From NCBI RefSeq assembly GCF_026000375.1, contig NZ_AP026708.1:1490501-1554500 (forward strand): a DNA stretch of 64,000 nucleotides. Reading direction: 5' to 3'. The stretch's first letter is position 1. Each line of letters starts with the position of its first letter. The notes under the pieces are model-generated. The model was not told where the DNA came from. It was given only the letters and a program-made list of their open reading frames with translations, and made no database searches. The translations under genes were made by a program, and so were the position numbers. The stretch is from Pseudodesulfovibrio portus (GTDB lineage Bacteria; Desulfobacterota; Desulfovibrionia; Desulfovibrionales; Desulfovibrionaceae). Of the stretch, positions 40,699 through 49,168 are shown in pieces.

Positions 40699-41961
40699 AT
40701 GTCAAGCATACATATATATTGGGACGAGTCGCATTTCTGGGGACTTCTGGTCACCCGGGCGCTCTCCGCGTGGGGTATCCCCCACCGGTTGGTGCGAGGG
40801 TCAGAAATAGCCGATGGCGCGCTCTCTGGCAAGCCCGGCCCCGGCGCGGACGGGGCCCCGAAACTGCTCATCGTGCCCGGCGGGCGGGCCAAGGGCAAGG
40901 CGGACAGGCTGGGCGTCAGGGGCATGGACGCGGTCTGCGAGTTCGTCAGCAAAGGCGGCACCTACCTCGGCTTCTGCGGCGGCACCGGGCTGGCCCTGTC
41001 CGGACCCTACGGCCTGGGGCTCTCCCCCTGGACCCGCCAGGGATACAAGAACCGCCTCCACCATTTTCTCTCCGGCCACGTCGAGGCCAGCCTGGACACG
41101 GCCAACCCGCTGGTCCCGGACTCCATGGACACGGCCCTGCTCCCGGTCTGGTGGCCGGGACGGTTCGCGCCCGTGGACGACGACGTCACGGTGCTGGCCC
41201 GATACGGCAAGCCCGGCCCGGACTTCTGGGTGGCGGACCTCGAACTGGCCACCCTGCCCGAAGGGACCATGACCGACTGGGAGAACCTGTACGGCATCCA
41301 CCTGCGCCCGGACTTCATGCAGGGGCTGCCCTGCCTGACCGCGAACGACTTCGGCGCGGGCCGCGTCATCCTGAGCTACGCCCACCTGGAAACGCCCGCG
41401 TCCCTGCAGGCCAACGACTGGCTCAGGCACATCCTCGGCCAGGTGTTGGGCGAGGCCATGCCCGCCGCCCCGCTCCCGGCCTGGGACGTGTCTGCCCGGC
41501 CCGTGGTCTGGGAGGACGAAGCGCTCCTCGCCGCCAGGGCGGCCATGGAGGAGATCATCCGCACCGGCACCCACCACTTCCTCCTGTTCTGGCGCAACCC
41601 GTGGCTGCTGGGCTGGCGGCGCGGCATCCCCGGCGCGGGCATCAACTCCCTGTACTCGCTCATCTGCGAATCCCTGGCAGAAAAACCGAACAACGAAGCC
41701 CTGGCCTTCTGGAGGGAGAACAGGGACCGGTTCCGGGTGCTCATGGGGCTGCTGAAGGGCGGGCTGACCGGCTACCTGCTGGCCGAACGGCTGTCCATGA
41801 CCGTGTTCCACTCCGACTCCGCCGCCGTGTCCAAGGAAGGCCTCAATGAACAAAGGAGGGCGCTGTTCGGCAAGCCGCCCGAACCCGGCGGCATCCACGC
41901 CGACCTGGTCTCCCTGCTCGAGGAACTCTACTGGCGGCTGTCCCTGAACAAACAACCATAA
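40699..41961 (+). CDS. BPL_N-domain protein (glutamine-amidotransferase-like)
   Basis: A 420-residue protein. The N-terminal ~200 residues (IHIYWDESHFWGLLVTRALSAWGIPHRLV ... LLIVPGGRAKGKADRLG ... FVSKGGTYLGFCGGTGLALS) resemble the biotin-protein-ligase N-terminal domain (PF09825), a GATase1-like fold with a possible nucleophile Cys in GFCGGTG. The rest, Trp-rich and helical, is unassigned. No biotin ligase catalytic domain is visible, so function is unknown. The SD is weak (GAGAG). It is divergent from valS. Confidence 0.72.
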   Translation: MSSIHIYWDESHFWGLLVTRALSAWGIPHRLVRGSEIADGALSGKPGPGADGAPKLLIVPGGRAKGKADRLGVRGMDAVCEFVSKGGTYLGFCGGTGLALSGPYGLGLSPWTRQGYKNRLHHFLSGHVEASLDTANPLVPDSMDTALLPVWWPGRFAPVDDDVTVLARYGKPGPDFWVADLELATLPEGTMTDWENLYGIHLRPDFMQGLPCLTANDFGAGRVILSYAHLETPASLQANDWLRHILGQVLGEAMPAAPLPAWDVSARPVVWEDEALLAARAAMEEIIRTGTHHFLLFWRNPWLLGWRRGIPGAGINSLYSLICESLAEKPNNEALAFWRENRDRFRVLMGLLKGGLTGYLLAERLSMTVFHSDSAAVSKEGLNEQRRALFGKPPEPGGIHADLVSLLEELYWRLSLNKQP

Positions 41962-42093
41962 CCATTCTCAACCACTTCGTTTTTTTACCAGAATTGCCTA
42001 GCATGCTCGACCTGTGATAGGATCGGCTGCGGCCACCCCGTGTCCTCCTGCTTGCAGGTAACCCATACGGCCTGCCCGGCCCGGAGTGTTTCG

Positions 42094-43995
42094 ATGGCGG
42101 ACGAAAAACCACTCAAGGAAAACCCTGACGCACAATTTCGGTTTGCCATGTCCGACGACGGCATGAAACTCGGCGTCAACCGGTACTTCCCTGCCACCGG
42201 CGGCCGAAAGCCTTCGGTGGACCTCATCCGCGAACAGGTCGCCGAGGCCGGGGTCCGCCTGCCCGTGGACGAGGACGCCGCCCGGCGGGTGGTGGAGGCC
42301 ATCCACGACGGACGGCCCTTCACCGGCATCGCGCTGGTACGCGGCATCCCGCCGGGAGAGCCGCAGCACGGTGCGCTCATCGCCCTGGGCGACCTGGACT
42401 ACCCCGTCTTCCCCCAGGACCGGTTCGCCCGCTACCGGGAGCCACGCTCCGCCCGGCCCGGCGAGACCATCGACGGCACGCCCATCCCCACCAAGCACGA
42501 CTTCAAACCCGAAGACATCCAGGTGACCGTCGGGGACAACGTGGACTGGGACCCGACCACGGAATCCTACGTGTCCCGGGTCTGGGGCATGGCCCGCCTC
42601 AAGGGCGGCGTGATCACCGTGGACCCCATCCCGCGCATCACCGAGGACGAAATAGCGGTCATGGGGACCGTCCACCACCGGGATTTCCAGGGCAACCCCG
42701 TGACGCCCTCCAAACTGGAAAAGGAAATACGGGACATGGGCGTGGTCATCGACATCGATCCGGACCGCCTTGAGGCCCGGATCGAGCAGGCGTCGAAAAC
42801 GGGCGCGCCGCTTTTCGACCAGGTCATCGTCCAGGGAGTCCACCCTATCCCCGGCCGGGACGGCTGGCTCGAATATCTGGTCTCCACCCGGGAAGACGCC
42901 GGCACCGAAGACGAGAGCGGACGAATGGATTTCCGCAACCGGGGCGCCCACCCCATGGTCAGGCCGGGCCAGTCCATCGCCCGCTACCACCACCCCACCC
43001 CCGGCGAGGGCGGCATCGACATCTACGGCAAGACCATCCCGGCCCACGCAGGCAGAGAGCTGCACATCCACCTGGGCGAAAACGTGACCCTCCTCGACGA
43101 CGGCGTGACCTACCAGTCCAAGGGGGAAGGCGTGGCCGTCATGGAGCGCAACCAGCTCTCGGTCACGTCCTGCCTGGAGATTCCCGGCAACGTGGATTTC
43201 AACTCGGGCAACGTCAGGCTGGAGTACGGCTCCGTCAAGATCAAGGGCTCCATCCAGGCGGGGTTCTCGGTGTCCGCGCCCCTGCACGTCATCGTGGAAG
43301 GATCCATCGAATCCTCGTCCGTGAGAGCGGGCGGCATGGTGTCGGTGTCCGGCGGCATCCTCATGCCCGAGGGCGGCAGCGTGATCGCCGGAAGCGAGGT
43401 CAGCGCCAACTACACCGTCAACGCCAACATCCAGGCGGGCGGCGACGTGACCATCGCCAACGAAATTTCCAACTCCATCATCCGCGCCAAGGGCAAACTC
43501 GTGGCGGTATCCGGCAAGGGCATCATCCACGGCGGCCACATCATCACGGGCAAAGGCGTGCTGGTCAACGAGATCGGGTCCGAGCTCGGCATCAAGACCG
43601 TTGTCCAGGTGGACATAGACCACCCCGAGGACGAGTCCCTGCGGGCACAGCGGGCCAAGATGACCCAGGCCATCCGCAAGATCGACGAGGCCCTGGGCAC
43701 CGACCCGCCCGAGGTCATCCTCATGCGCACCCCCGAAGCCAAGCGCCGGGCCGTGGCCGAGGTGCTCACCCACAGACGGACGCTGGCCAGGCGGCGCAGG
43801 GCCATCACCGACCAGATCCACAAACTCATCGACGCCCGCCAGCGGAGACTCTCCGGCGTGTCCATCACGGCCAGGCGGGTCATCCACCCCGGCGTCATCG
43901 TCAAATTCGGGAAAATGGGCCGCCAGTTCGGCAAGCAGGCCGGGCCGTCCACCCTGTTCTGGGACACCCGCAACTGGAGCATCGGCATCAAATAG
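42094..43995 (+). CDS. fapA: FapA family protein (DUF342)
   Basis: A 633-residue DUF342/FapA protein, a family of polymerising beta-helix proteins often encoded near flagellar or polar genes. The N-terminal part is alpha/beta (GVNRYFPATGGRKPSVDLIREQV), and the centre (~360-520) is a Gly/Val-rich right-handed beta-helix (IPGNVDFNSGNVRLEYGSVKIKGSIQAGFSVSAPLHVIVEGSIESSSVRAGGMVSVSGGI). A coiled segment follows. The function in this organism is unknown. GGAGTG precedes the ATG at 42094. It lies upstream of repeat copy C. Confidence 0.85.
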   Translation: MADEKPLKENPDAQFRFAMSDDGMKLGVNRYFPATGGRKPSVDLIREQVAEAGVRLPVDEDAARRVVEAIHDGRPFTGIALVRGIPPGEPQHGALIALGDLDYPVFPQDRFARYREPRSARPGETIDGTPIPTKHDFKPEDIQVTVGDNVDWDPTTESYVSRVWGMARLKGGVITVDPIPRITEDEIAVMGTVHHRDFQGNPVTPSKLEKEIRDMGVVIDIDPDRLEARIEQASKTGAPLFDQVIVQGVHPIPGRDGWLEYLVSTREDAGTEDESGRMDFRNRGAHPMVRPGQSIARYHHPTPGEGGIDIYGKTIPAHAGRELHIHLGENVTLLDDGVTYQSKGEGVAVMERNQLSVTSCLEIPGNVDFNSGNVRLEYGSVKIKGSIQAGFSVSAPLHVIVEGSIESSSVRAGGMVSVSGGILMPEGGSVIAGSEVSANYTVNANIQAGGDVTIANEISNSIIRAKGKLVAVSGKGIIHGGHIITGKGVLVNEIGSELGIKTVVQVDIDHPEDESLRAQRAKMTQAIRKIDEALGTDPPEVILMRTPEAKRRAVAEVLTHRRTLARRRRAITDQIHKLIDARQRRLSGVSITARRVIHPGVIVKFGKMGRQFGKQAGPSTLFWDTRNWSIGIK

Positions 43996-44006
43996 CCGGA
44001 GGGGAA

Positions 44007-44362
44007 GATGCCTCCGGCGGCCGGGGGAAGGGGAGGAAAAACCCTTTGAAAAGGGTTATTTCCTCCCCTTCCCCCGGACCCCCATCCCCTCCTTTTCCTA
44101 AACTTTTTGTAGGCGCATCCGCGCGGGTTGTGGCTGAGAATGAGTGCACCTCTTTTCGGCACATCGTTTCAAACGCCACCACCCGTATTCCCCGATGACG
44201 AATGACGGCACATGTGGCGTGGGCACTGCCCCCAAGCCACGACCCGCCTCTCCACTCCCGCACACCCCTCGCCGAAGGCGACACGGGATTCTTAAGGCCC
44301 TCGGCCTTGAGCGGGTGCAGGGCAGCGCCCTGCTTTCTCCAAAGAAGCCCGCCGGAGGCATC
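44007..44362. repeat. Dispersed structured intergenic element, copy C (356 bp)
   Basis: Fills the gap between the convergent fapA and truA genes; no gene inside. The ends are GATGCCTCCGGCGGCC (44007-44022) and GCCCGCCGGAGGCATC (44347-44362). The left module has hairpin 44021-44077, GGACCCCC, AAACTTTTTG (44100-44109). The centre repeats TCAAACGCCACCAC (44169-44182) and GTGGCGTGGGCACTG (44214-44228), as in copy A. The right half carries hairpins AAGGCC-CTC-GGCCTT (44294-44308) and GCAGGGC-AGC-GCCCTGC (44317-44333) instead of the copy A module. Confidence 0.8.
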
Positions 44363-44371
44363 ACAAAAAAA

Positions 44372-45112
44372 CTACCTGTACACGACGCTGGTCAACGTCA
44401 GCCCCTGGGGCGGGGCCGTGGCCGGGGCCGTTGTCCGGTCGCCGGAGTCGAGAATGGCCCGCACGTCGTCCGGCGACAGCTTGCCGCGCCCGCAGGCCAC
44501 GAGGCAGCCCATCAGGTTGCGGACCATCTGCTTGAGAAAGCCGTTTGCCGTGAACCGCCATACGGATTCATGGCCGGTGGGGCCCGGTCGGCGGGAGAGC
44601 TCGGTGATGGTGCGCACCGTGGAGTCGATGTCCGTGCCCACGTTCTGGAAGGCCGCGAAGTCATGCTCGCCCTTGAGGATTTCGGCGGCCGCTTCCATGC
44701 GGGAGAAGTTCACCGGCCCGCACGCCCAGACGAACCGCCTGCGCTGGGGCAGGCAGAACCCCCGCTCGTGCCACAAGGCATATTCGTAGGTCTTTTCCAG
44801 GGTCCCGTACCGGGCGTGAAAATCATCCGGGGCCTCGGCCGCGTCGAGGACGCGCACGTCCTCGGGCATGACCGCGTTCAGGCTGCGCTGCCATGGAAAG
44901 CCGGCCCGCTCGCCCGGACAGTCGAAATGGCAGACCTGGCACAGGGCGTGGACCCCGGCGTCGGTCCGGCCCGAACCGTGGACGCGGACGGGCGCACCCA
45001 GGATGCGCGACAGCGCCTTTTCCACCTCGCCCTGGACGGTCCGATCCTTCGGCTGCAGCTGCCAGCCGCAAAAATCCGTGCCCTCGTATGCCAGCGTCAG
45101 TCTGATTCGCAT
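44372..45112 (-). CDS. truA: tRNA pseudouridine(38-40) synthase
   Basis: TruA makes pseudouridine at positions 38-40 of tRNA anticodon stems. The protein has 246 residues. IRLTLAYEGTDFCGWQLQP, GSGRTDAGVHALCQVCHFD (with the catalytic Asp in RTDAGVH), SLNAVMPEDVRVL and FTANGFLKQMVRNLMGCLV are family blocks. I start at the ATG at 45112. It has no SD; a promoter-like pair lies just upstream. An ATG at 45130 would lie within that promoter. Confidence 0.96.
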   Translation of the reverse strand: MRIRLTLAYEGTDFCGWQLQPKDRTVQGEVEKALSRILGAPVRVHGSGRTDAGVHALCQVCHFDCPGERAGFPWQRSLNAVMPEDVRVLDAAEAPDDFHARYGTLEKTYEYALWHERGFCLPQRRRFVWACGPVNFSRMEAAAEILKGEHDFAAFQNVGTDIDSTVRTITELSRRPGPTGHESVWRFTANGFLKQMVRNLMGCLVACGRGKLSPDDVRAILDSGDRTTAPATAPPQGLTLTSVVYR

Positions 45113-45118
45113 GGGGAG

Positions 45119-45147
45119 GGTATACGCCAAGCCGTACTGTTTTTAAA
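45119..45147 (-). promoter_or_regulatory. Promoter placed directly before truA ATG
   Basis: On the minus strand TTTAAA (45147-45142), a 17-bp spacer, TATACC (45124-45119), then 6 bases to the ATG. The predicted transcript start falls on or beside the ATG, as for the siroheme decarboxylase gene, where the same TATAC(A/C)-C-rich-ATG layout occurs. Confidence 0.45.
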
Positions 45148-45158
45148 GGGAAAGGAGG

Positions 45159-46574
45159 CTACCGCTTCTCCTGCTCGAAGGGCAGGATCATGGAGAATTC
45201 GTTGCCCCGTGCGGTGTAGGCGTACCCGACCTGGCCGTCGTGGAGCTCGACCACCTGGCGCACGAAGTACAGGCCGCGGCCCGTGCCGGGCTGGCGGGCC
45301 ACGTTGCCCGCGCGGAAGCCGGGCTTGAAGACCTCCATGGGATCGCCGAGTTCAAGGGGTTTTCCCGTGGACGCGACCCAGATGCGGATGCCGGGCAACC
45401 CCGGCGCGAAGTGATCCTTGAGGACTTCCCAACCATAGGCCACGAACTTGCCGGACCGGCCGTCGGGCAGGTCCGCATTCCCCGTGTACTTGAGCGCGTT
45501 GTTGAAAAGATTGTCCACGACCTGGAGGATCAGCCCCCTGTCGATGACCAGCCGGATCATCTGGTCCGGCGGGCCGCCCAGGCTGAGATCGAGCTTGATG
45601 CCGAGATCCTCGAACCGGAGGCGGAACCGCTCCACCACGGGCTCGATGACCGTCTTGCGCAGGTTCACCTCACGCTTGTCCAGCACGTAGCGCCCCTCCT
45701 CGAAATGGCGGCGACGGAGCAGGGTCTCCAAGAACATGGAGGTGGACTCATAGTGGCTGTATATCTCCTGGTACTGGGCCTCGATGCCCGCCGCGATGGA
45801 GGCCAGCCGGTTGCCCTCCCCGACGCAGTCCTGCCGACCGCAGTCGTTCATCATGTCGAGCACCTTGGCGGTGGTGAGATGCAGCTCCTCGATCTGTCGT
45901 TTCAGCTGGTTGAAATAGAGCTTGAAATACATGTTCGGGACAATGACGTTGTGGCCGATGTCCTGGACCATGGACTTGATGAAGGAGATGTGTTCCCGGT
46001 TGCGGGCCCGGATGATCCGGTGGTGGAGTTGGAACCCGATGCGGTTGACGTATTTCTCGAGAAAAAGCTGGGCGTGACCGGCCAGCTTGTCGCACGGGCT
46101 CATGACGAAACTGCCGATGATGTTGTGGGGCGGAGCAAAGGGGAGCATGTCGATATACTCCGGATTGGCGCAGATGGGGATGAACAGCCGCTGGCCGGAA
46201 AGCACGATGTGATCGGTCAATTCGTGGTCCCAGGTCCGGGTGGGCTCCATCTCGCACCGGCCAAGGGAGCACCCGGCCAGGGAAAACGTCTCCTCGTCCT
46301 CCAGGATATATATGGAGGATTCAAGCCTGAGCAGGATGCGGGGGATGACCATGCAGACGGTGTAGAACATCTCCCGTCCCCGCAGCTCCTGGGAGAGCTC
46401 GAAGAAGATGTTCAGGGCGCGGGACTGGCGCAGGGTGAAGTCGTACCCGTCGTAGTCGAGCAGCTTGGCCTCGATGCGGCTGGTCACGTAGTCCATCCGC
46501 TCCTCTTCGGTCAGCTCCTCGAAACACGGTTCTTCTCCGTCTTCGGCCATGTAACGCCTGCCATCGTCGATCAT
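45159..46574 (-). CDS. Sensor histidine kinase with degenerate ATP-lid motif
   Basis: A 471-residue cytoplasmic kinase-like protein. The N-terminal ~200 residues look GAF-like (sensor). The dimerisation helix has FIKSMVQDIGHNVIVPNMYFK, with His in a DIGHN context instead of SHE. The C-terminal HATPase has VVDNLFNNALKYT (N box) and GTGRGLYFVRQVVELHDGQVGY (G2), but the usual DxGxG is replaced by VASTGKPLE. It may bind ATP weakly or act as a scaffold. I start at the ATG at 46574; the SD is weak. No response regulator is adjacent. A hairpin separates it from the small ORF upstream. Confidence 0.75.
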   Translation of the reverse strand: MIDDGRRYMAEDGEEPCFEELTEEERMDYVTSRIEAKLLDYDGYDFTLRQSRALNIFFELSQELRGREMFYTVCMVIPRILLRLESSIYILEDEETFSLAGCSLGRCEMEPTRTWDHELTDHIVLSGQRLFIPICANPEYIDMLPFAPPHNIIGSFVMSPCDKLAGHAQLFLEKYVNRIGFQLHHRIIRARNREHISFIKSMVQDIGHNVIVPNMYFKLYFNQLKRQIEELHLTTAKVLDMMNDCGRQDCVGEGNRLASIAAGIEAQYQEIYSHYESTSMFLETLLRRRHFEEGRYVLDKREVNLRKTVIEPVVERFRLRFEDLGIKLDLSLGGPPDQMIRLVIDRGLILQVVDNLFNNALKYTGNADLPDGRSGKFVAYGWEVLKDHFAPGLPGIRIWVASTGKPLELGDPMEVFKPGFRAGNVARQPGTGRGLYFVRQVVELHDGQVGYAYTARGNEFSMILPFEQEKR

Positions 46575-46684
46575 GTCAACACCGCCGCAGGGTTGGTTAA
46601 AGTATAGGCTATATATCCTGCCGGGGCTTTTATGACAAGGCGGACCGAATTGATTCTCCTTTACCATGCACGGAGCCACAACGA

Positions 46685-46710
46685 GAAAGGGCCGCTTTCG
46701 CGGCCCTTTC
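46685..46710 (-). terminator. Hairpin after the small ORF
   Basis: GAAAGGGCCGC-TTTC-GCGGCCCTTTC: an 11-bp perfect stem, 4-base loop. On the minus strand it lies 71 bp past the small ORF stop and before the kinase gene. The T-run is short (TTTCTCGTT), so some readthrough is likely. Confidence 0.6.
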
Positions 46711-46781
46711 CGGGGTTGAGGTTCTGCTTTCGAGGAGGGTTCTGCTGTTCAAGGGAGGTATGGTCTATGCTGAAGGCCTCA

Positions 46782-46970
46782 TCAGCGTGACCGGCGCGTC
46801 CTGGCGGGATGGGGGTTAATCGCCCGGACCTGTACCGGCACAAGGGCCTTGTCGCCGTAGGCTCCCCCTTCTTCCCGGACGCCGGGGGCGGCGTCCGGGT
46901 CGGTGAGGAGGGACCGCCGCAACAGAGCGACGGTCAGGATGATAAGAGTGACAGTGACTGCATCAATCAT
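46782..46970 (-). CDS. Predicted 62-residue small membrane protein (or small RNA body)
   Basis: A short ORF starting with ATG at 46970. It encodes a hydrophobic helix (VTVTLIILTVALL) followed by a basic, proline-rich tail. Codon third positions are GC rich, as in real genes here. The reading frame has an earlier ATG at 47009, but it lies upstream of the sigma-54 promoter. There is no SD, and the predicted transcript start is within a few bases of the ATG. Between the ORF and the hairpin are two CCTCC blocks and a repeated AGCAGAACC, which suggest an RNA role as well. No family is recognised. Confidence 0.45.
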   Translation of the reverse strand: MIDAVTVTLIILTVALLRRSLLTDPDAAPGVREEGGAYGDKALVPVQVRAINPHPARTRRSR

Positions 46971-46980
46971 GGCTGGGTTA

Positions 46981-46998
46981 AAGCACAGGGCGTGCCAA
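46981..46998 (-). promoter_or_regulatory. Sigma-54 promoter
   Basis: On the minus strand TTGGCACGCCCTGTGCTT. This carries the -24 element TGGCACG and the -12 element TGTGCT, with GG and GC exactly 12 bases apart, a near-perfect RpoN promoter. The start site would lie about 10-12 bases on, next to the ATG at 46970. Confidence 0.8.
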
Positions 46999-47050
46999 AA
47001 AATAAACACTTGATTTACAACATGTTATGGACATCTGCCTTGCCGACGGC

Positions 47051-47098
47051 TTGTGCAATCTACCAACAATTGCACAAAACATGTGCACGGTTGCACAT
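47051..47098. promoter_or_regulatory. Paired palindromes, probable enhancer-binding-protein sites
   Basis: TTGTGCAAT (47051-47059) and ATTGCACAA (47069-47077) form a perfect dyad with 9-bp spacer; ATGTGCA (47081-47087) and TGCACAT (47092-47098) a second with 4-bp spacer. Their centres lie about 90 and 120 bp upstream of the predicted sigma-54 start, the usual place for activator sites of RpoN promoters. They could instead serve panB on the plus strand. Confidence 0.6.
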
Positions 47099-47223
47099 AT
47101 ACGCCCCGACCCGACCCTCAATACATTACACCCCGGTAGCCCCGCAGGGCCATGAAAGGGGACCCCGGACCTTGGACAAGCCGTCGTGCCGCGGAAACCG
47201 GGGCTATTTTCCCGCACAAGACC

Positions 47224-47252
47224 TTGACGCAGGCCATTTGCGGCCCTACTCT
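47224..47252 (+). promoter_or_regulatory. Promoter placed directly before panB ATG
   Basis: TTGACG (47224-47229), a 17-bp spacer, TACTCT (47247-47252), then 7 bases to the panB ATG at 47260. There is no SD. This is the best -35 of the leaderless-type group. Confidence 0.55.
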
Positions 47253-47259
47253 CCCGACC

Positions 47260-48144
47260 ATGAGCACCAACAACAAATCCGCTTCGGCCAAGGCCAAGCC
47301 GATCACCGCGCCCGACATCCGGGCCATGAAGAACGGCGAGAAAATCTGCTGCATGACGGCCTTCGACTACCCCTCGGCCATGATCGGCGACCAGGCAGGC
47401 ATGGACCTGCTCCTGGTGGGGGATTCACTGGCCATGACCGTGCTCGGCCATGAGGACACTCTGTCCGTGACCGTGGACGAGATGGTCCATCACACCCGCG
47501 CGGCCAGCCGGGGCGTGGAGCGGGCCCTGCTCGTGGCGGACATGCCCTTCATGTCCTTTGCCACCGTGGACAAGGCCCTGGAAAACGGCGGTCGCCTCAT
47601 TTCGGAAGGCAGGGCCAAGGCGGTCAAGCTGGAGGGCGGCGTCCCGGTCGCGCCCCAGGTCAAGGCATTGACCCAGGCGGGCATCCCGGTCATGGCCCAC
47701 GTGGGACTGACGCCGCAGCACATCGCCGAGTTCGGCGGGTTCAAGGCCCAGGGCAAGTCCGCCGACGCCGTCAAGACGCTCATCGAGGATGCACAGGCCG
47801 TGGAGGAGGCGGGTGCCTTCTGCGTGGTGCTCGAAGCCATCCCCGTGGAGGCCGCCGAGTTGATCACCGAATCCGTGACCATCCCGACCATCGGCATCGG
47901 CGCGGGCAACGTCACCGACGGGCAGATTCTGGTCTACAACGACGTTCTCGGCTTCTTCGACCGGTTCACGCCCAAGTTCGTGCGCCGCTACGCCGACCTG
48001 GGTGCTGCTGCCCGAGAGGCGCTTCAGATGTATTGCGCGGACGTGCGCCGGACCACCTTCCCGGGCGACAAGAACACCTTCTACATGCCCGACGACCAGC
48101 TCGCCCAGGTGCGCAAGATCAAGGTCAAGAGCAAGAAAAAGTAG
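47260..48144 (+). CDS. panB: 3-methyl-2-oxobutanoate hydroxymethyltransferase
   Basis: PanB transfers a hydroxymethyl group from methylene-tetrahydrofolate to ketoisovalerate, giving ketopantoate for pantothenate and CoA. The protein has 294 residues. CCMTAFDYPSAMIGDQAGMDLLLVGDSLAMTVLGHEDTLSVTVDEMVHHTRAASRG, VADMPFMSF, AVKLEGG, PVMAHVGLTPQH and IPTIGIGAGNVTDGQILVYNDVLG are canonical. I start at the ATG at 47260 (MSTNNKS). A Gate-domain gene begins at the base after its stop codon. Confidence 0.96.
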   Translation: MSTNNKSASAKAKPITAPDIRAMKNGEKICCMTAFDYPSAMIGDQAGMDLLLVGDSLAMTVLGHEDTLSVTVDEMVHHTRAASRGVERALLVADMPFMSFATVDKALENGGRLISEGRAKAVKLEGGVPVAPQVKALTQAGIPVMAHVGLTPQHIAEFGGFKAQGKSADAVKTLIEDAQAVEEAGAFCVVLEAIPVEAAELITESVTIPTIGIGAGNVTDGQILVYNDVLGFFDRFTPKFVRRYADLGAAAREALQMYCADVRRTTFPGDKNTFYMPDDQLAQVRKIKVKSKKK

Positions 48145-49122
48145 ATGGAATTCGATTTTTCCTGGCCCGTACTGTGGAACGGCCTCTTCTGGCCGCTCAT
48201 CAGGCTGACCTTCTTCATCTCCGTGGCCCTGCTGGTGGGCATTGTCATCGAATCCCTGCACTGGACCCGGTTCGCCGCCAAGCTTGCCGAGCCCCTGGCC
48301 CGGCGCGCCCGGCTCAAGGACGTGTCGGCTGCCAGCTTCGCCATGGCCTTCTTCTCCGGGCTGACGGCCAACACCATGCTCTCGGGAGCTCATGAGCGGG
48401 GCGACATCTCGGACAGGGAACTGATCCTGTCCAACCTGTTCAACGCCCTGCCCACCTATTTCCTGCACCTGCCCACCATCCTGTTCATCGCGACTCCCTT
48501 TATCGGCGCAGCCGCGAGCATATACGTGGGCCTGACCGCCTTTGCCGCCGTGCTGCGCACCATGGCCATCGTCCTCGCGGGCAAGTTCCTGCTCCCGCCC
48601 CTCGAAGAGGGATGCATCCCCTGCCGCCTGGATGAGATGGAATCCATGCGCGACACCTCGTCGGCCCTGAAAAAGGCGTGGAAGCGGTTCCTGAAACGGC
48701 TGCCCAGGATTCTCTTCCTGACCTGCCCCATCTATGCCCTGTTCTTCTTCCTCAAGCAGGCCGGGCTGTTCGCCTGGCTGCAGGACGGGCTGGCCGGGAC
48801 CGTGCCCCTGTTCACCTTCCTGCCGCCCGAGGCCCTGTCCATCGTCGCCTTCCACATGGTCGCCGAATTCCAGGCCGGCCTGGCCGCGGCCAGCGCGCTC
48901 ATGACCGACACCGCCCTGACCCAGACCCAGGTGGTGCTGGCCCTGATGCTCGGCAACGTGCTGTCCTCGCCAATGCGCGCCTTCCGCCACCAGTTCCCCT
49001 ATTACGCGGGCATCTTCCGCCCGCGCATGGCCTTCAAGCTCATCCTCTACAACCAGGTGAGCCGGGGTGTTTCCATCGCCCTCGTCGGCGTGGGGTATGC
49101 GGTTTTCTCCATGTACTTCTAG
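48145..49122 (+). CDS. Nucleoside-recognition (Gate) domain membrane protein
   Basis: A 325-residue protein with seven to eight hydrophobic helices. The central segment ASFAMAFFSGLTANTMLSGAHERGDISDRELILSNLFNALPTYFLHLP resembles Gate/nucleoside-recognition domains of SpoIVB/YjiH-type proteins. A role as transporter or membrane scaffold is unproven. The ATG follows the panB stop with no gap, so the two are translationally linked, which does not imply a shared pathway. Confidence 0.7.
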   Translation: MEFDFSWPVLWNGLFWPLIRLTFFISVALLVGIVIESLHWTRFAAKLAEPLARRARLKDVSAASFAMAFFSGLTANTMLSGAHERGDISDRELILSNLFNALPTYFLHLPTILFIATPFIGAAASIYVGLTAFAAVLRTMAIVLAGKFLLPPLEEGCIPCRLDEMESMRDTSSALKKAWKRFLKRLPRILFLTCPIYALFFFLKQAGLFAWLQDGLAGTVPLFTFLPPEALSIVAFHMVAEFQAGLAAASALMTDTALTQTQVVLALMLGNVLSSPMRAFRHQFPYYAGIFRPRMAFKLILYNQVSRGVSIALVGVGYAVFSMYF

Positions 49123-49168
49123 GCTCCACCCCGCCGACGGCGGGAGTGATCGCCTCCTTTGATTCGTG

